A stretch of DNA of 64,000 bases from Moniliophthora roreri. Taxonomy: Eukaryota > Basidiomycota > Agaricomycetes > Agaricales > Marasmiaceae. The stretch is taken from the NCBI GenBank assembly GCA_001466705.2, contig LATX02000211.1, positions 1,674,001-1,738,000 of the forward strand. Direction: 5' to 3'. Shown here piece after piece: positions 33,010 to 44,516 of the stretch. The notes beneath the pieces were generated by a model. The model saw nothing but the letters and a program-made list of their open reading frames with translations, did not search any database and was not told the origin of the DNA. A program made the position numbers and the translations under genes. Positions within the stretch are counted from its first letter, which is position 1; every line of letters starts with the position of its first letter.

Positions 33010-34700
33010 GGTAACCATCTCTGGTTACTACTATATTCTTGCTACCCTTCAGGCAAACACCAAAATTTCACCCTTCAAGAAGCTTCAAATGGACTTGCAA
33101 TTAATTATATTCCTTGCACTCAAAACTAGATGTTGGAGCTGAAAACAGCCCACAAATTTATTTTTTCAATTGGAGTTTTAACTGTTGTCAAATAGTGCCA
33201 GTTTCCATGTAAATTGACTTTGTCTTTTTTTACTTATTGCCAGACAAAGATTACTTACTAATTGACAGACTGCCCACTATTGATTCTAGATGTAAGGTTG
33301 TTCAGTTTCATGTCAGAGTTAACTCTTGATCTTAAAAAGTAGTGTCTCCCCACCAAAACTGATATGGAACTAACCTTTTGGTTTAGGAAATACATACTTC
33401 ATCTGTCTCAACTATAGTCAGGTGACCAGCTGATGTTTAAGCACCCTTACAGATGCATGAGATAGCACAACTGGTTGGGAATAAATGAGCAAAGAGAGCT
33501 GCTCATTTCTATCTTCCACCAGTTGATCATGCAGACTTTGAAATGCTTTATTCTGAATTCACTGCCAGAATGCTTGATTTTACTACTATGAGAGAAGCTG
33601 CATGAATTTCCTCAGATAGCCTCAAATTTAAATTCAGTTCTCCTTTGCCTCACTGAACAAGTTTTGAGACCCTGAAGGAATGGAACTGGGTGCAGTTGTC
33701 TAGCAGGCTCAGGTTGTGTTTACCCAGTGAATCAAGTGCAAATTAACTAGTGCAGATCCTGAACAATTATGGTAGAGAAGGCCTTCTAACAGCTGTTTCC
33801 CCACCACTGACTATATACAGTCACAGCAAAAAGTAATGCAATTCCATATTGGGAAATTGGTTCCCATCTGCCTAGGAGTGAGATTCATCCCAGAAAAAGT
33901 CTGACACAGATTGATTTCCATGTGGTTTTTTTAACTGTTTTGGGAAGCTGAGGCTCAGAATGTATGAACTCATTTGAGAAATGAGAAAAATGGACAATTG
34001 TGTTGAAGGTCTTCATTGAACCTCTAGTGATTTTGGTGGGTGTGAGAATGATTTACTATTTTTGGGATTGCATTACTTTTTGCTGCAACTGTACAGAATA
34101 CTTCATTTCCTCTCTCTCAAAATTCAGTGTTCCCACCTCTTGACACACTGAGATTGATACCAAGATTACTAGAAAATGTTTTGTTCTGCATCCTATACAA
34201 GAACCAACTCCATACCAGAAGTTGCAAGAAGTCTGCCTTGCCTTAACACTGGGTCAATGAATATTCAGTAAGTGGTATTATCAAGACCTCTGCACTCTTA
34301 TTGACAATGTAGTGGGTGGAAAAGGGTGATGAGCACCAGAAGTCCTCAAACATGAGGCATTTCATTCATTTTCTTGGTACAGCTTATATTTGGGCTGGAA
34401 TGACTTGCAAGCATCACCAATCTTTTTCAATGATTCCACATAGTCTCCAGAACTTGGTCTCTTGAGAGTTTTGCAGAGGTATATGCATGGCTGCACTGAC
34501 CCACAAATCCACCAACTGAACTCTATCACAGGATCATCTTGCAAGCAAGCTTCACTGTCATGCATTTGCACAAATGAATTCTCATGCTAGCCCACATAAG
34601 AAAATGTGCAAGTTTGTAAGGGAAAAAAAATGAGTTAACAATAATAACTTGACTGAGCAATGTTTTGCCCAGAGGAGAGGCAGACTGTGGTTCCAGAACA
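33010..34700. repeat. Interspersed repeat X, copy 1, right part
   Basis: Continuation of the repeat interrupted at 22,682. It aligns with 46,927-48,330 of the second copy, from the words ctggttactactatat through cttgactgagcaat. It is CpG-poor with no intact coding region. A minus-strand fragment near 34,362-34,571 (CLQDDPVIEFSWWICGS, LCKTLKRPSSGDY) has a degenerate counterpart at 47,979-48,242. Confidence 0.65.
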
Positions 34701-35290
34701 CCAGAACAGCTGGTTGGCTGCTCAATGGCCAGCTTAAAAATTTTTTAGAGGTCAGACAACTTTTCAGCAACTAGAGTCATATTTCTGACCTTCATCTGTG
34801 ATAGAATGACTCAAATATAATATTATGCACACTTTGAATGACCATTCTAGGTCAATTTGCTGCCTAGTTATAGCAACTACAAGACCCAATAGGTGCACAG
34901 AGGTTTGTGGCAGCTGAATTGTGCTGTTAGACTGAATACTAAAGGTTAACAGCTAGGTAAAGTCATTAACTCTGCTGGCACTCAGAAAGGATAAACTACT
35001 GACCTAAATTCTCACTACTGCCTGCATACTGTTCTTTTGAGCTCAACTGTCTGAAACACTTGCTTGTCTTCTTGAGATGAGAGCATAAATGATGTATTTA
35101 AATTTCTGGTGTACTCCATAGGCATTATGTCGAGCGCTTTCTTCTTCGAACTTCCGGAAATGTGACACCATGAGAATGACCTTCCATATATGGTAGGAAG
35201 CGGTTGGTTGGTTCACTGGGACGGCCGTTAGAAAAAATTCGACCCCATATCTTGAAATATTTTTTTCCCTCCCCCTGGTTTTGCTTACCA
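34701..35290. other. End of decayed repeats, then unique sequence
   Basis: CpG becomes common again after about 35,100, marking the right edge of the first repeat block. No gene is recognised. Confidence 0.4.
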
Positions 35291-35921
35291 TCCGCTGCGA
35301 CACCTGGAAAGACGACACCATTGGATAGGGCCTAGGACGACTTGAGCGGGTCAGCTAGCAATGAGTTCAATTGGGCATATTGACAGGTACCTACCGGCAT
35401 CAATGACAAGCTTCTTCGCGAAGATCGCAAAGTTAACCTGAGCCTGCGAATTATGGTACCGATCTCGCTGTCAAGGATGCCGAAGTAATTTCATACATCC
35501 GCTCCCGCCGCTCCCAGGTTCCACCACCGTCCTCCTCTCATCTTCTAGCATTGCAAGTAGCAAGCATCTTGTTTGGGGAGCTCTTTGGAGCTCTTCGTAT
35601 CGTTGGCGTCAGCTGTGAGGTGTCACATGAAATCATACGCTTATTCAATTTCCGATCCCTGGCATCGCCTTTCGCTTCAGAATTCAGTGTTATGTATATA
35701 GAACCCAGATAAGTAGTGGACCCCAGATAGCAGACACGAGACCCGAGATAGACAGCTCGAGTGGTATCACTTGCCCAGGATCACAAATAAGTATCACCCA
35801 CGGCCGCTGTCAGTCCAATCAGTCCCCGACTTTTTTTTAACAACGTTCAGTCACAAGAATATTTAAGTTACCAATTATCCTCAACTCTCTTCTTCTTCTT
35901 TCAACTTGACCCTCCACCACC

Positions 35922-37926
35922 ATGTCGCAATCAACCCATTTCCTGGACCACCAAGCTCTTTTCAACGATCCACGGTATTTCGGTCAGTATTCACCTTCTT
36001 TCTATTTCTATTTGCCTACGCGTACACTAACACACTTCCCACAGCACAAATCGAGTCACCATCTACACTTCCAAGTGAAGAAGAGTACGCAGGCAAGCCA
36101 TGGCACGACGTGGTATACGACGTTGCCTCGAGGTTGGTTGGGACGGGATATCAACTTGAGAAGCCGAAAGAGTGGGAGAACCCGATTGGAGACGAACTTC
36201 AGGTATTTGATGCGTTGACGCAGGTACGTGTTCGTATTATAACTACTTGTGGAATAATTCAGTTAACCTTCTATGGTAGATTTTACCAAAATTATCCGAC
36301 CAGTCCATCTTTCACTGGCATCGGACTGCTAGAGCAATTGCCGCGTTATTGGAAGGTGCAAAGTATCCAGTCAAGGCTCAGACAAGTCACCTTGTCGTAC
36401 GTCTGCCCCCAATCCCTTTCTTCCTCATCTACTCACAGCTCAAACTTTATTTAGTTCTGGTGGGCACGTCTCGGCGGTTTGAATGGTGTCACCAAACTTG
36501 GACGCACAAAGTCCACACGAACTATGTGGTTCCGAGATGGGTCGAATACCGAAATCTCTTGGGTCATCCCACACAAAACATCTCCAGATGAAACTGGGAA
36601 CCGACATGTACGGTTCACTATCGACCCATTCCATCCAGAATCCGGGCTACGACTGGCAGGCGGTGCACTAATCGATTGGTTATGGGGTTGGGGATCGATG
36701 GGGTTGGTAGAGAACGACGAAGGCACCAAGGATTGGAAAGAGATCATCGAGAAATGGCTATTTCCAGAGATTCCCAACTCGGAATGGGTTGTTGGCAATT
36801 GTCATTATTCTATTGGTACGCGTGTAGTGATTCTCGAGGGTCTGTCTTTCTGATCTTTTTTTTTTTCTCTAAAGGATTCGACCTCGAACCGTCAGGGTTG
36901 ATTCAATTAAAGTCGTACTACGTTCCACCGAGAAAACCTCTAACGCCTGATGGACCCATACCAAAGGCTGGAACTATAATCGCGAACCCAAAAACTCTGC
37001 ATCCCGTCGAGACCTTGTTACCACTGCTACACCCGTCTCTGAAAGAACCGTTCGACCTACTCACGGAATACCTCGCTGGTGTGGAAAAGAGCGGGCTTAG
37101 GTTCTTGTCTTTTGCGTGTGATGTCACAAAGGAGGAAAACAATCGTTTGAAGGTCCGTTTCTCCCTTTTTCGGTACTCAATTTAGGTGTTGATGGCTTCC
37201 TTGCTTCTTGTAGCTGTACATGTGGCCCACGATTGCCCACTCTTTGAACGATACTATTCGAGACTTGACCTTGGGTGGAAGAATCCAAGGGCCAGGGATA
37301 GACGATGCAATCGCCAACGTCCGTAAGCTATATAAACGGCTGTTCCCAGGAAATGGAGACGATGACAAGATGGTTGCGAGAGACGGCGGTGTAGGTGGTC
37401 TTTTGTTCTATTACGAGCTATTTGTTGGCGAGAGGTACCCTGGTTCAAAGGTATGTCTGTCCAGATTCTGGATATTTACATATGACATTGACAGTGCTGC
37501 AGGTATACTTTGACATGTCAAGCTGCGGTATCAATGACTACGAGACGACTAAATCCGTTGAGGCCTTCTTTGCTGACGTTGGTAAACCAGGTGTCAGCGG
37601 TAAAGAGGGATGGTATACGAAGTCTGTACAACGTACCTGGTACGTTCCTCTCCATCTATTCGAGCGCTGTAACGCTGAAGGTTTCTCTTTTATCCTACAG
37701 TCCATACCGTCCGCTCTCGTCTCGTCCCGGTGCACAGACAGGCGTTACGTTTGGTATGAAACCCAAAGGATGGCAGGTCACTGGGTACATCACCCCGGAG
37801 GCGTACGCTCCAGAGAGAGGAATTGGAACGGTGGATGGTAAACATGTGGTGAAGAAGGCTGGAGAAGAACCCGAATACACTTGGGACGAGTTGGTCAAGG
37901 AATATTATAAAATTTTCACAGGCTGA
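35922..37926 (+). CDS. DMATS-type aromatic prenyltransferase, copy A
   Basis: DMATS-type enzymes transfer a prenyl group, usually dimethylallyl, onto indoles or other aromatics in secondary metabolism, without the metal-binding DDxxD motif. Exons are 35922-35982, 36045-36223, 36280-36396, 36455-36815, 36875-37152, 37214-37450, 37503-37639 and 37701-37926, giving 531 aa. That is longer than the usual 420-470. Family marks are FHWHRTARAIAALLEGAKYP, then FWWARLGGLNG (about 120), MWFRDGSNTEISW, QLKSYYVPP (about 250-258), NNRLKLYMWP (about 330-337) and KVYFDMSSCGINDYE (from about 411). The Lys-x-Tyr pairs line the active site in this family. A TATTTAAG about 62 bases before the ATG may be the TATA element. 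All introns are GT-AG and no lesion is seen. Confidence 0.87.
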
Positions 37927-38393
37927 ATGTGGTAATTTTGGCCTGTTAGATTAAGATAGTGTTTTTTTATAATATCTGATACCACGCCGCGGCGAGGTCT
38001 TGATTTCCACGCTTGATATCTTGCCTCCCACCTCCATCATTCCTTCGGCGCTAAGATCCTTTCACTGACCCCCTCGGTTACTTTTCATATCTGTGAAAAA
38101 CCCTGCAAAGGGGAAGCTTTAGGTGCTTCGGGTTCTGATCGTAAACTACATCGCGGTCGTACTGATCAACTTTATGGATGGACAGGAGATTGAACTTCCG
38201 GTGCTACGGATTCCAGCTCATGAGCTGCCGAGAGTTTGCGCCCAATTGACGATCGTATGTTTTTCAGACTTTCCGTATGTTTGTCCGGTCGACATTCAGG
38301 GCACGGTTGTAAAGTAGTGGAAGCATGCATCAAACAATCAAAAATGCATGCTGGTTACTTGTACTTGTACTTCTGCTTGGGTCACTTTCACCT
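37927..38393. other. 3' flank of prenyltransferase copy A
   Basis: Non-coding and shared with the flank of copy B (54,079-54,533). Copy B diverges where the transposon starts here. No gene is seen. Confidence 0.5.
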
Positions 38394-40622
38394 GAGGAAA
38401 TTGTTGACTGAGCTGAAAGACAACTATGGTCTGGTGGAAGGAGCTGAGAGGAACTCCCCAGTCAGTGCTATAGAGAAGCTTGGGATGTTTCTATATTTTG
38501 AGCATGCTGGTGCATCTTCTCAAGACATTCAGGAATGCTTTCAGTGGAGTGGAAGCACAGTATCCAAGTATATTTCATTTCATGTCTATTTATTTTACTG
38601 CTAATACAATTTCCAGATACCTTAATATTCTCATCAATACTTGCTCAGGAAAGCTTCTACTCCAAGTATGTGCACCAACCACCTGATCAAGTTCCTCCTG
38701 AGATTTGGGACAATGCCAAGTTTTATCCATATTTCAAGGACTCATGAGGTGCAGCAGATTGTTCACACTTTGATCACAACTGCTCAGCTGAAGATGCTGC
38801 TTGGTATTGGGATTGCAAGGGCAGACTTTCACAGAATTGTCTGTGTGTTTGTGATTGGGGTATGAGGTTCACATACATTTGCAGTAGATGGGAGGGTTCT
38901 GCCTCAGATTCTGCAGTCTGGAATTTTGCTCATGGAATTGATCTTACAGTCAAGCCAGGCACATATCTTCTTGCTGATGCAGGTTTTCCTCTATGCCATG
39001 TACTACTTACTCCATACTGAGGGCAGAAATACTGTTACAGACCTTTACAAGCACTTTGAACATCATGGGTCACAGAAGATCTATTTTCCATGAAAAGTCA
39101 TGACAGTCACTGGTCACCCTCTTGTTCAAACTGCTCATAAAGGTACAGTACCACCTTAAAGAGTTTGCCAACTCAATTGAGTCCAGGTTTGTAACATATA
39201 GACTGATAAGATTATTCTTATTAGGCCTCAAAACTGAGAAGAACTTTTCAATCTTCAGCATGCAATGGCACAGAATATCATTAAGTGCATTTTTGGGTGT
39301 GCTAAAATGCCACTTCAAAATCTTGACTACAACACCCAAATATCCACCAGAAACCCAAGCAAAGATTGTAGCAGCTTTTATAGAGGTAGGCACAAGTTAC
39401 AAGTACCTGCAAGTACAAGTTAACCCAGATACTACCACCAGCAANACTTTCCGTATGTTTGTCCGGTCGACATTCAGGGCACGGTTGTAAAGTAGTGGAA
39501 GCATGCATCAAACAATCAAAAATGCATGCTGGTTACTTGTACTTGTACTTCTGCTTGGGTCACTTTCACCTGAGGAAATTGTTGACTGAGCTGAAAGACA
39601 ACTATGGTCTGGTGGAAGGAGCTGAGAGGAACTCCCCAGTCAGTGCTATAGAGAAGCTTGGGATGTTTCTATATTTTGAGCATGCTGGTGCATCTTCTCA
39701 AGACATTCAGGAATGCTTTCAGTGGAGTGGAAGCACAGTATCCAAGTATATTTCATTTCATGTCTATTTATTTTACTGCTAATACAATTTCCAGATACCT
39801 TAATATTCTCATCAATACTTGCTCAGGAAAGCTTCTACTCCAAGTATGTGCACCAACCACCTGATCAAGTTCCTCCTGAGATTTGGGACAATGCCAAGTT
39901 TTATCCATATTTCAAGGACTCATGAGGTGCAGCAGATTGTTCACACTTTGATCACAACTGCTCAGCTGAAGATGCTGCTTGGTATTGGGATTGCAAGGGC
40001 AGACTTTCACAGAATTGTCTGTGTGTTTGTGATTGGGGTATGAGGTTCACATACATTTGCAGTAGATGGGAGGGTTCTGCCTCAGATTCTGCAGTCTGGA
40101 ATTTTGCTCATGGAATTGATCTTACAGTCAAGCCAGGCACATATCTTCTTGCTGATGCAGGTTTTCCTCTATGCCATGTACTACTTACTCCATACTGAGG
40201 GCAGAAATACTGTTACAGACCTTTACAAGCACTTTGAACATCATGGGTCACAGAAGATCTATTTTCCATGAAAAGTCATGACAGTCACTGGTCACCCTCT
40301 TGTTCAAACTGCTCATAAAGGTACAGTACCACCTTAAAGAGTTTGCCAACTCAATTGAGTCCAGGTTTGTAACATATAGACTGATAAGATTATTCTTATT
40401 AGGCCTCAAAACTGAGAAGAACTTTTCAATCTTCAGCATGCAATGGCACAGAATATCATTAAGTGCATTTTTGGGTGTGCTAAAATGCCACTTCAAAATC
40501 TTGACTACAACACCCAAATATCCACCAGAAACCCAAGCAAAGATTGTAGCAGCTTTTATAGAGGTAGGCACAAGTTACAAGTACCTGCAAGTACAAGTTA
40601 ACCCAGATACTACCACCAGCAA
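38268..40622. repeat. Exact 1177-bp direct repeat around a single N (probable assembly artefact)
   Basis: 38,268-39,444 and 39,446-40,622 have equal length and read identically wherever compared, with one N at 39,445 between them. The repeat even includes about 125 bp of the prenyltransferase 3' flank (actttccgtatgtttgtccg), which a real transposon duplication would not carry. Confidence 0.92.
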
Positions 40623-40640
40623 AATCTGGAGGAAGTTATA
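38394..40640 (+). mobile_element. PIF/Harbinger-type element, copy 2 (apparently doubled by an assembly join)
   Basis: Same family as 16,623-17,870 but less decayed. It has the blocks SPVSAIEKLGMFLYF, PEIWDNAKFYPYF, the WEGSASDSAVWNFA region, LLADAGFPL and PPETQAKIVAAF, in several frames. The element sits directly at the end of the duplicated prenyltransferase segment. Its apparent tandem arrangement comes from an exact 1177-bp repeat around the N at 39,445, so only one copy is probably real. Confidence 0.75.
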
Positions 40641-41463
40641 ACTGGGTACCGACCCTTAAGATTGGTGACAATCCCCTGTTAAGGTCACTATTGATTATAG
40701 CTGCAATTATAATTAATCTCCAGCATAATATAGCACCCAATACCCAGTGCCAATGGTCTCAAGGATTGTGATGAGTTGCTGGAGATATAATGGGTGAGCA
40801 ATAGTAGAATGAGTAGTAGAGAACACAACGTGTACTGTGTAATATGGCAAGCACAAGAGAATACAGCCAGTGACCATAAGTAGCACAAGTGATAGGGCTT
40901 ACAACAAGTCTTGAGGTTTATAACAAGTTTTACAGATTATGGAGGGTTATGGGAGGTTATGATGGGTTCCAAGTAGCAACTTCCAAGGGACCTAACTACT
41001 TACTAGGTTTCTGACCAGAAACAAAGATTATATTATATATTGTTTCTTAAAGGTATCAGAGCAAAGTACAAGAAACATAGTGCCATTTATCATGTATATA
41101 CTATGAATGGGAGAATATGTATGATATCATCAGTCCAGAGCCCACTGAGAACTCCTTAGAACTCCTTATGACTCAATGAGAAGCGATACTACCTAGCCAA
41201 CATAATCAGCATACATGTCTGTCAAAAAGAGAAGTATGAGGAACAAACCTAACAAGTGCAAGCATATAAAATCACTAGCATCCACCTGCAAGATAAGTAT
41301 GAGTCACCAGACAATAGTGGAGGAATCAGCATCACATACCAAAAACATCAAGAAGACTTGAGCCAGCTGCAGAAGAGAAGCAGTCAGTTCCCAAGCTGAC
41401 ATCAATCTCAACAGTAGACCTACCAAGTGCAACTGGACTCAATAATTCATGTCAGTGGCACTA
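40641..41463. other. CpG-poor repeat DNA without coding sequence
   Basis: AT-rich decayed sequence between the Harbinger element and repeat Y copy 2. No family is recognised. Confidence 0.4.
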
Positions 41464-43211
41464 ATTTGTCTAAGATAAGACTAATGGAAAACTACCCAAA
41501 AGATAACCTCCAAAAGTCTAACTCAGGTTGTTGTGCAAGTGTGGATCAGCATGATCAGAGTTGCCACACTTAGAATGCCAACAAAACTCTTAGGTAGGTT
41601 GATTCTTTCTTATTTGAAGCAATCTACTTCAAGGTGTTCACCTCCAGAGGAGTATATATGGGTTTTAAAAGGATTTTTATATCACAAACACACACAAAAC
41701 ACAAAGAACACAGTGCACAAAGCACAAACACAAGAGCTACAGTCCTGTACAAAGACTCAATAGCCGATATAGTCTGACCCTACAGAGTTCAAGACTTCTT
41801 TAAGACAACTACAGTACACAGTGTACTGGAAAAGGCCCTAGACCAATTTCTACAAAGAGCTCAACACAGGCACACCCCTTGCTAAGACTCTAAGTGTGTT
41901 AAACCTGATACCCAACACAGGCCACACTCCAAGTGCCCAAGGCTCCTTCTTGGTGTAAAGTGTCTCTTAGAAAAGTGCTATAATGCACTCAAGATGTTAC
42001 TCTTATCTCTTACAATGCAAGTTCATTATCAGAGGTCTATCTCTCTGGAGTCACTCAGGACCAATCTCCAGGGCCTGAAGTAAGAAAGCAAAACTGGAAT
42101 GGCACACAAATTTATACACCAAACAAACTCATCATGTATTCACAATCAGAGGGGACAGAGTTACTTAAGTATGTACAAATATCTAACTGTCCTTATATAC
42201 GGTCTATGGAATATATCTACAGAAAAATATAAATAATGTCTGATAATTCAGGAAATAATAAATGAGTGACTGAGATACTAAAAGAGAGAATATTCAGATG
42301 TCACAGAGTCTGGCCACTAGAGTATCTGACCATATCTGCGCAGGTATCTACATCTCCAGGTGTTCTGGACTCTATAATTTGTATTTTCTCCTTTCTAAGT
42401 TGAGTATCTATGAGTGGATGGCTGTATCCATCCTATTTCTTTACAGCATTTCCCTTTCTAGTATCCGCACCTCAGCAGAAGCCTAGATACCAAAGTTCCC
42501 AAGGTCAGAACATGCTGTTACTGTTCCTATCTTCTTTGACAATGCATGCTCCATCTTATTTAGAACCTTTTATGTGTTAGACATTCTTCATATGTCTCAT
42601 CATATCTGTCTGTAGGTAGCAGATGTCCTTCAGAAGTGATTTCCTTCTTTCTGAGATGACTCTGTACCTAGTTAGTTTATTTCATATTGTTTAGCTACTA
42701 GTAAGCTCTTTATTAAGTGATTGCCTGCTTTGACTTTGATCCATATATTGACTTCAGAGGAGGATCATTCTGTGATTGTTCCTGTTCTAAGTTGTCTTTC
42801 CATTTTAATGTCTCCTCTAAGTACCTCTGTACTGTTTGACTGCATATTGCACTTTGCAGATGTCATTGAAAGGTAAAATGGAAATTAAAATCCCATTGAT
42901 AGCACTTTAAGAGCTTGGTTAACTAGCCAATGCATTCATTGAGCCATAGTTAGGTTCCCTACAGATTTCAGGAGTAATCTACTTTGGATCTGATACATAG
43001 ATAAGTCAGAAAGTACAGCTTAGACACCTCTGTATAGTGTATCATTTAGCTCTTCATACTTTCCAAGGCACTATAGCTTCTCTAAGGCAATGACTAGCAG
43101 ACTGGGCTCACTCTAGTCCTTATTACCCATTATCTTGTGTCATATTAAAGTGTTTCAATTCAAAAGTAATGTAAAATGAATAAAAGTGGGTCTTTTCTAG
43201 GTTTGACATAC
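41464..43211. mobile_element. TA-flanked mariner-like element Y, copy 2 (longest)
   Basis: In reverse orientation relative to copy 1: it starts ATTTGTCTAAG and ends with the complement of GTATGTCAAACC. TA flanks lie at 41,462-41,463 and 43,212-43,213. At 1,748 bp it is the longest copy, yet no transposase signature is seen in any frame. Confidence 0.65.
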
Positions 43212-43213
43212 TA

Positions 43214-44516
43214 GCACTGTTGAAGCATGTCAGTCAAGGTGCTCTGACAGACACTATAGACAACTGATCTTCATAACCCACTCATGAAATAGAGGTTGGC
43301 ATCATTGATCTTCAAGCTATGCCAGCTCAGTGTCAATGAGCTAGATGAAGCTCTCCAGCATGCCAAGATTGTGACAGGAATTGCAATCCAGATTATATGA
43401 CAGCTTGGACATAGAGATCCAGAATGAGGCTAGACATGAGGGTGTGTATGGTGTCTGGACTTGAGTGATTGTGTTTTGGTGCAAATGATGTTGTGCAAGG
43501 ACTGAACTATGCAGGGAGAAGAGATTGCCAGAATGATTGCACTGCAGCCAATCCATTGTGCAAAATGCACCTTTAACCCATTATCTGTTCCTTCTTGTGC
43601 TCTCATGCTGTTTTCATCTTTCATTCTGGTCCTAAGTCCTCTGAAAGTCATCTGAAGACACAATGATAGTAAGTCCATGTGAAAAGCCAAAAGCATTTAG
43701 AATACCTACCAAAATGACATGTTTGACACATCTATTTACTCCAAATGACTCATACAAAGAAATTATCAAGGCTCAGGGGAGTGTGTGTGAGTGGAAAGGG
43801 GAGGGAGGGGAAGGAGGAGGGGAGATGGTGGTGGAAGGGAAGAAAGGGAAGTTGGGGGTATTGAAAATTCTTGGGCCACCTTTATGTGAAAATTGAGAGT
43901 GCACATGGACCAATTTAGGGCTGGTCAGGGTTTAGGGTTTTGGAAATATAGGTTGTGGGAGTGTCTTTTTGTTGTTGAGAGGCATTGGAGGTGTCAGATA
44001 CTTGAACAGTGTTGAAGTGTGAGCAAAAGCAAGTCAAAAAGCAATAAGGTGTCTTACAATCAACTCCAAGGAGCCCAGCAGCTGGGTCTGATACTCTGAA
44101 TCTCCAATCCCACATGTCCAACCTTGTGTCTGATTCTCTCCACTATGCTCAAATGATGTTGACAGCAACACCCAGCAATTAAATTTACAAGTACTTTCCC
44201 AAGGCCTTATAGCAAAACTTAGACATTATATTGCTTGATAATGGCTCTGCAAGATTATAACCCTGTTTACAACTCTGGCTACACCCAGTGTTATGACCCT
44301 TCATAACCATTGTGAAGGGTTATAACCAGAGTTATATCCATGGCTATAACCTCCATTTATGGTCATAGGGGGTTATAACACACGTTGTATTCTCAAGGTA
44401 CAGTAACAGGGTATTATATACATGGTTACAACACTAATGGACTCATAGGCAACACATATTGGGTGTCATTTCCCCTGCTAACCTGCTATACCACTCTCTG
44501 GTTTTTGCTGATGACT
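43214..44516. other. Repeat DNA with a GTTATAAC-type MITE
   Basis: There is a purine-rich, G-run stretch near 43,780-43,860. From about 44,250 to 44,515 there are repeated gttataac words and a right end (ctataccactctctggtttttgc) that matches the inverted-repeat end of the MITE at 60,569. No gene is recognised. Confidence 0.5.

Larger units (their letters stand above)
35291..38393 (+). repeat. Segmental duplication, copy A (prenyltransferase gene and flanks)
   Basis: About 3.1 kb that is highly similar to 51,486-54,533, including upstream and downstream non-coding sequence. Similarity begins at gcgacacctgg and ends at gtcactttcacct, exactly where the Harbinger element begins in this copy. Confidence 0.85.

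Noticed and set aside
38268..40622. A real tandem duplication of a Harbinger transposon
   Set aside because: The copies match without visible difference, meet at a single N and include unrelated flanking gene sequence; an assembly join explains this better.
43780..43860. G-rich tract as a possible regulatory quadruplex
   Set aside because: It lies in decayed repeat DNA with no gene nearby; purine-rich low-complexity sequence is a simpler explanation.
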